DNA of 17,051 bases, from the NCBI GenBank assembly GCA_021821705.1, contig JAKACE010000006.1, positions 1-17,051 on the forward strand, given 5' to 3'. Shown in pieces: positions 14,590 through 17,051 of the stretch. The DNA comes from Actinomycetes bacterium. Lineage in GTDB: Bacteria; Actinomycetota; Acidimicrobiia; Acidimicrobiales; Palsa-688. The number at the start of each line of letters is the position of its first letter. Position 1 is the stretch's first letter. Below the pieces are notes generated by a model. It did no database searches, was not told where the DNA came from, and saw only the letters and a list, made by a program, of their open reading frames with translations. A program made the position numbers and the translations under genes.

Positions 14590-14615
14590 AACCGTGCTTT
14601 CGCGGTTTGTTTATG
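14590..14615 (+). terminator. candidate intrinsic terminator after pta
   Basis: AACCGTG (14590-14596) pairs with CGCGGTT (14601-14607), with one T-G wobble, around a CTTT loop, and is followed directly by TGTTTAT. The T-rich tail is exceptional in this GC-rich window, which supports termination. The tail is interrupted by G and A, so efficiency may be modest. Confidence 0.45.
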
Positions 14616-14888
14616 CAGAAAAGGACGAAAACGGGGCCCGCATCCCAGGGGTCGGTTACGTGCTCAGCGGGCTGACGGGGCCGGTGCCCGGGACGGTCAT
14701 GAGGGGCCCAGGTCCGTGGGCTCAAGCTTGGTCTTAGCCGGGCCGATGACTCCCATGTCTTGTATTTCCGCCCTATAGCCGCCCAGAGCCGGAGCGATCC
14801 CGGACGATGGGCGACCCCGCACCTTGGTGGCATGAAATGAGAACATTTGCCTGCCCGAGCGGGCTGCACGCGCACCCACGGGTGAACC

Positions 14889-15776
14889 GTGGCTGAGATG
14901 GACAGGGTCTGCGGCCGTTTCGGGTGCCCGAAGCGCGGCCTGTGGACGGCCGACGAACGTTGTTCTTCCTGCAACTTCCCGACCCGTGTCGGGGCCGAGG
15001 CGCACATTGCCAGGCACCGTGCCGCCGAGCAGGGGATCGACATAAATGCTCAGGCCGCCCCGGCGCCCGCCGCGCCGGCGCCCGCCCCAGTTGCGCAGCC
15101 CATGACAGCGCCCCCGCTTGCGCCAGCGCCGACGGCGCCGCCGCCCCTCTTCGGCGCGCCCTCGGGCGTCAGCCCCTTCGGGCCTCCGCCGGCGGCCGTC
15201 CCCGGTCCCCGTCCGGCAGCGCAGCCCGCCGCCGTGCTGGCCGGTGTACCCGTGGGCGCTGCCGCAGCCGCTTCCGTCTCCCAACCACCGCCGATGCCCC
15301 CTGCGCCCGGCGGCGCCGCGTATGCCGCCGGCCCAGCGGCGCGCGTCCCGGACCTGTCGCGCCCTGCGACCCCGCCGGCACCCCTCGGCGCCATAAACGT
15401 GCGCATCAACGACTGCACGATCGTGGGTGGCACCGACGCCACGTTGGCCCCGGGCACGATGGGCACCTTCACGGCCACCCCCAAGGGGCTCAACTTCCTG
15501 GTCGGTGACGACAGGGGCGTGCGTTGCGACTACGACGAGGTGCTGGCGGTGGAAGTCGCTGCCGCCGACGAGGCCGGGCAGAGCCTGACGGCGAGCCTGC
15601 ACTCCAGCGTCGCCAACCATGTCCTCGGCCGCCTCAGCGCCCGCTCCAACGTGAACACACTCGTGGGCGTCACCATGCGGCGCGGGTCGCTCGTGTTCCA
15701 CACGTCGGCGGTGAGCGCTGCGGAAGCCAGGAACAGGTTGAGCGCCATCACGGCCAACCTGGCACCGGCCGGCTGA
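14889..15776 (+). CDS. unknown protein: zinc-ribbon-like N-terminus, Ala/Pro linker, C-terminal beta-rich domain
   Basis: This 295-aa protein is not one I recognise. Residues 8-28 carry C8-x4-C13-x11-C25-x2-C28, a zinc-ribbon or treble-clef-like arrangement (VCGRFGC, then ERCSSCNFP). Residues about 55-165 are an Ala/Pro-rich, probably disordered linker. Residues about 168-292 form a compact domain with many predicted strands (INVRINDCTIVGG, GTFTATPKGLNFLVGD, VRCDYDEVLAVEVAAAD, TMRRGSLVFHTSAV) and a C-terminal helix (SAAEARNRLSAITANL), a pattern reminiscent of bacterial PH-like domains. No signal peptide or membrane segment is seen. The start may be GTG 14889 or ATG 14898, and neither has a good ribosome-binding site. 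Codon use fits the rest of the window, so it is probably a genuine native gene. Confidence 0.65.
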   Translation: MAEMDRVCGRFGCPKRGLWTADERCSSCNFPTRVGAEAHIARHRAAEQGIDINAQAAPAPAAPAPAPVAQPMTAPPLAPAPTAPPPLFGAPSGVSPFGPPPAAVPGPRPAAQPAAVLAGVPVGAAAAASVSQPPPMPPAPGGAAYAAGPAARVPDLSRPATPPAPLGAINVRINDCTIVGGTDATLAPGTMGTFTATPKGLNFLVGDDRGVRCDYDEVLAVEVAAADEAGQSLTASLHSSVANHVLGRLSARSNVNTLVGVTMRRGSLVFHTSAVSAAEARNRLSAITANLAPAG

Positions 15777-15961
15777 GGGCGACGGCTCGAGCCCACCGGG
15801 CTCACCCGGGAGGGCTGGGCCGGCCAGGAGGTGAAGCCAATGGTGCTTCGCGGCCCTACAGACCCGCACGGGGCCCTGACGGGCTCGAGCCGCCCCCGCC
15901 GCTGCCGGCCCCCACCGCGCCTGGCTGCGGTGGGACTTCTGTCACCACGGCCCGAACAACG
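15777..15961. other. intergenic region before the transporter promoter; possible 41-codon ORF
   Basis: A well-placed AGGAGG (15826-15831) precedes ATG 15840 by 8 nt and opens a 41-codon Arg/Pro-rich frame ending at TGA 15963-15965, which overlaps the -35 box of the next promoter. The composition (many CGC, CCC and CCG codons) looks like random GC-rich sequence, so only the ribosome-binding site argues for a gene. No terminator with a T tract is seen after the gene ending at 15776. Confidence 0.25.
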
Positions 15962-15991
15962 TTGACCAGGGTGGTGCGTCACTGGTACCCT
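15962..15991 (+). promoter_or_regulatory. probable promoter of the NRAMP-like transporter leader
   Basis: TTGACC (15962-15967) and TACCCT (15986-15991) are separated by 18 bp, a good match to actinobacterial housekeeping promoters (TTGACN, TANNNT). The predicted start near 15998 gives a 5' leader of about 228 nt before ATG 16226, unusually long for this window. Confidence 0.55.
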
Positions 15992-16044
15992 GGGCGTGCC
16001 ACTGCGGCCCCAGACGGTGCCGGCCCAGCGAAGGAGGTGCGCCT

Positions 16045-16104
16045 GTGTTGTCACAACCCCCAAGTACCTGGCGCTCTCCCATGCCGGCCGGGTACCGGGC
16101 CTGA
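16045..16104 (+). CDS. candidate 19-codon leader peptide
   Basis: GTG 16045 follows a perfect AAGGAGG (16031-16037) with 7-nt spacing and opens a 19-codon frame (VLSQPPSTWRSPMPAGYRA) ending at TGA 16102-16104. It carries four prolines, two of them adjacent at codons 5-6. The ribosome-binding site lies in a hairpin: GGAG and GCGCC (16033-16043) pair with GGCGC and CTCC (16070-16079). A GTG at 16037 in another frame would give a 23-codon Cys/Pro-containing peptide, but it overlaps the ribosome-binding site and is unlikely. Short proline-rich leader ORFs control Mg2+ transporter genes in enterics (MgtL), which makes a regulatory role attractive here but unproven. Confidence 0.35.
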   Translation: MLSQPPSTWRSPMPAGYRA

Positions 16105-16135
16105 GTAGGCCAGCACTTCTTTTCTCGGCAGTCCT

Positions 16136-16220
16136 TCCCCGGCATAGGGGAGCACTACAGCTCGTCCAGTAGTGCCGATGCGCGCCCGCGGCGCGCATCC
16201 TCCTCCCCGCCGAAAGGAGG
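16136..16220 (+). promoter_or_regulatory. structured 5' leader with mutually exclusive helices reaching the ribosome-binding site
   Basis: Two perfect hairpins stand side by side: GCACTAC/GTAGTGC (16152-16158 with 16169-16175) and GATGCGCGC/GCGCGCATC (16177-16185 with 16191-16199). GGGGAG (16147-16152) can close them into a three-way junction by pairing with CTCCCC (16203-16208). Two rival pairings compete: TCCCC 16136-16140 with GGGGA 16147-16151 upstream, and CCTCC 16202-16206 with GGAGG 16216-16220 downstream. The last would hide the transporter's ribosome-binding site. This is the layout of a translation-controlling switch. I do not match it to M-box, yybP-ykoY or another riboswitch class I know. 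Confidence 0.5.
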
Positions 16221-16225
16221 CCGTA

Positions 16226-17051
16226 ATGGCCCGCACCACCCTGTCGCGTGACGCCTCCACCCAACTGCTCGAGGGCGACGTTGCCGTCCTCGATCCCGCA
16301 CATGTCGGCGACATACGGGGCGCCTTCGGGACCGTCCGCAGGGACGCCGCCTTGGCCACCCCCAGCCTTGGCGCCAAGCTGAAGACGCTGCTCGCCATCG
16401 TCGGGCCCGGCCTAATCGTGATGGTCGGGGACAACGACGCCGGCGCCTTCGGCACCTACACACAGGCCGGCCAGGACTACGGCACGCGCCTGCTGTGGAC
16501 GCTGCTGTTGCTGGTACCTGTCCTCTATGTCAACCAGGAGATGGTGCTGCGCCTCGGTGCGGTCTCGGGGGTGGGCCACGCCCGCCTGATCCTGGAGCGC
16601 TTCGGCAGGTTCTGGGGTGCTTTCAGCGTGATCGACCTTTTCGTCCTGAACGCGCTCACGATCGTCACCGAGTTCATAGGCGTGACCCTCGCCGTGGGCT
16701 ACCTGGGTTTGCCGAAGGTGCCCTCGGTCGGCCTCGCTGCGCTGGTCATTGTCGGGGCGGCCAGCACCGGGAGCTTCAGGCGGTTCGAAAGGACGTGCAT
16801 GGCGCTCGTGGCCGGCTCGCTCGTTCTGGTGCCTATCTATCTCGTCGTGCACCCGCCGGCGGCGCAGATGGCGCACGACTTCGTCGTCCCAGGGTTGCCG
16901 CACGGCCAGCTGTCCACGGTGATGCTGCTCATAATCGCCATAGTCGGCACGACCGTGGCCCCGTGGCAGCTCTTCTTCCAGCAGTCGTACGTGATCGACA
17001 AGAGGATCACGACGCGCTTCATGAAGTACGAGCGCGTCGACCTATGGATCG
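16226..17051 (+). CDS. NRAMP-family divalent metal transporter, NRMT-like (partial, 3' end outside window)
   Basis: 275 codons are present. An N-terminal cytoplasmic stretch of about 50 residues is followed by membrane segments of the NRAMP/LeuT fold. Family landmarks are GPGLIVMVGDNDAGAFGTYTQAG (60-82), NQEMVLRLGAVSGVGHARLI (103-122) and GTTVAPWQLFFQQS (241-254). In Mn/Fe transporters TM1 carries DPGN and TM6 carries MPH. Here they are DAGA (71-74) and APW (245-247), so the metal-site Asn, Met and His are replaced while Asp71 stays. From memory, this pattern agrees with NRAMP-related Mg2+ transporters (NRMTs), so Mg2+ is a more likely substrate than Mn2+ or Fe2+. AAAGGAGG at 16213-16220 supports ATG 16226. 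Expression is probably governed by the structured leader upstream. Confidence 0.85.
   Translation, partial: MARTTLSRDASTQLLEGDVAVLDPAHVGDIRGAFGTVRRDAALATPSLGAKLKTLLAIVGPGLIVMVGDNDAGAFGTYTQAGQDYGTRLLWTLLLLVPVLYVNQEMVLRLGAVSGVGHARLILERFGRFWGAFSVIDLFVLNALTIVTEFIGVTLAVGYLGLPKVPSVGLAALVIVGAASTGSFRRFERTCMALVAGSLVLVPIYLVVHPPAAQMAHDFVVPGLPHGQLSTVMLLIIAIVGTTVAPWQLFFQQSYVIDKRITTRFMKYERVDLWI

Larger units (their letters stand above)
14433..14888. other. 456-bp region without a supported gene
   Basis: The region contains a GC hairpin (14519-14541), a conspicuously AT-richer block (about 14578-14632) with a terminator-like hairpin (14590-14615), and a small inverted repeat AAATG-AGAA-CATTT (14835-14848) before the next gene. 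Short open frames exist (for example 14581-14778) but have no ribosome-binding site or recognisable protein character. No promoter with both boxes was found for the gene at 14889. Confidence 0.5.

Noticed and set aside
15840..15965. 41-codon ORF with a good ribosome-binding site
   Set aside because: Arg/Pro-rich random-looking composition, overlap with the promoter of the next gene and no recognisable protein. Retained only as a note in the intergenic feature.
15990..16110. GCCACTGCGG and AGGTGCGCC resembling parts of M-box or cobalamin riboswitches before the transporter
   Set aside because: The fragments occur in the wrong order and the remaining conserved blocks are absent, so I describe a structured leader without assigning a class.

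Overview
The window is chromosomal DNA of a very GC-rich bacterium, probably an actinobacterium. The evidence is the roughly 70% GC look, heavy third-position G/C, frequent GTG starts, TTGACN/TANNNT-type promoters and a long Pta with an N-terminal BioD-like domain. A secreted protein built from GYYVL-type repeats (10666-12084) is of a kind I associate with Acidimicrobiia, so that class is my best guess. It is inferred from gene content, not from a marker gene.

Layout. Positions 1-344 hold an 18-bp tandem repeat, GC-rich palindromes and a promoter region with a CsoR/CstR-like inverted repeat. Positions 345-8399 are one tightly packed plus-strand operon: DsrE2-like protein, TusA, DsrE-like protein, TusA, MvhD-like Fe-S protein, an HdrA interrupted by a GltD-like NADPH oxidoreductase module, a second HdrA, a small winged-helix-like protein, HdrC and HdrB. 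A TauE/SafE permease (8480-9487) follows and may belong to the same unit. A LysR regulator (9512-10429) faces it. Then come a secreted repeat protein from a probably leaderless mRNA (10666-12084), phosphate acetyltransferase (12282-14432), an unknown zinc-ribbon/Ala-Pro-linker protein (14889-15776), and a divergent NRAMP-family transporter that runs off the end (16226-17051) behind a long structured leader.

How the genes may work together. DsrE and TusA family proteins pass persulfide sulfur between cysteines. Hdr-type complexes exchange electrons with thiols or disulfides through FAD and Fe-S clusters. The operon therefore looks like a sulfur-relay module coupled to a flavin-based electron-transfer complex. 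The GltD-like module would let the complex use NADPH, in place of the hydrogenase or formate dehydrogenase that partners MvhD in methanogens. No LbpA, lipoate ligase, rhodanese, DsrABC, APS reductase or hydrogenase gene is present in the window, so the locus matches neither the textbook sHdr, Qmo nor Mvh/Hdr arrangement. The possible persulfide-sensor operator and the TauE-type exporter fit a sulfur role. Direction (oxidation or reduction) and substrate cannot be read from sequence.

The second point of interest is the right edge. The NRAMP homologue has lost the DPGN and MPH metal-site motifs in the way reported for NRAMP-related Mg2+ transporters. Its approximately 228-nt leader contains a short proline-containing ORF and a chain of mutually exclusive helices ending at the ribosome-binding site, which suggests RNA-level control.
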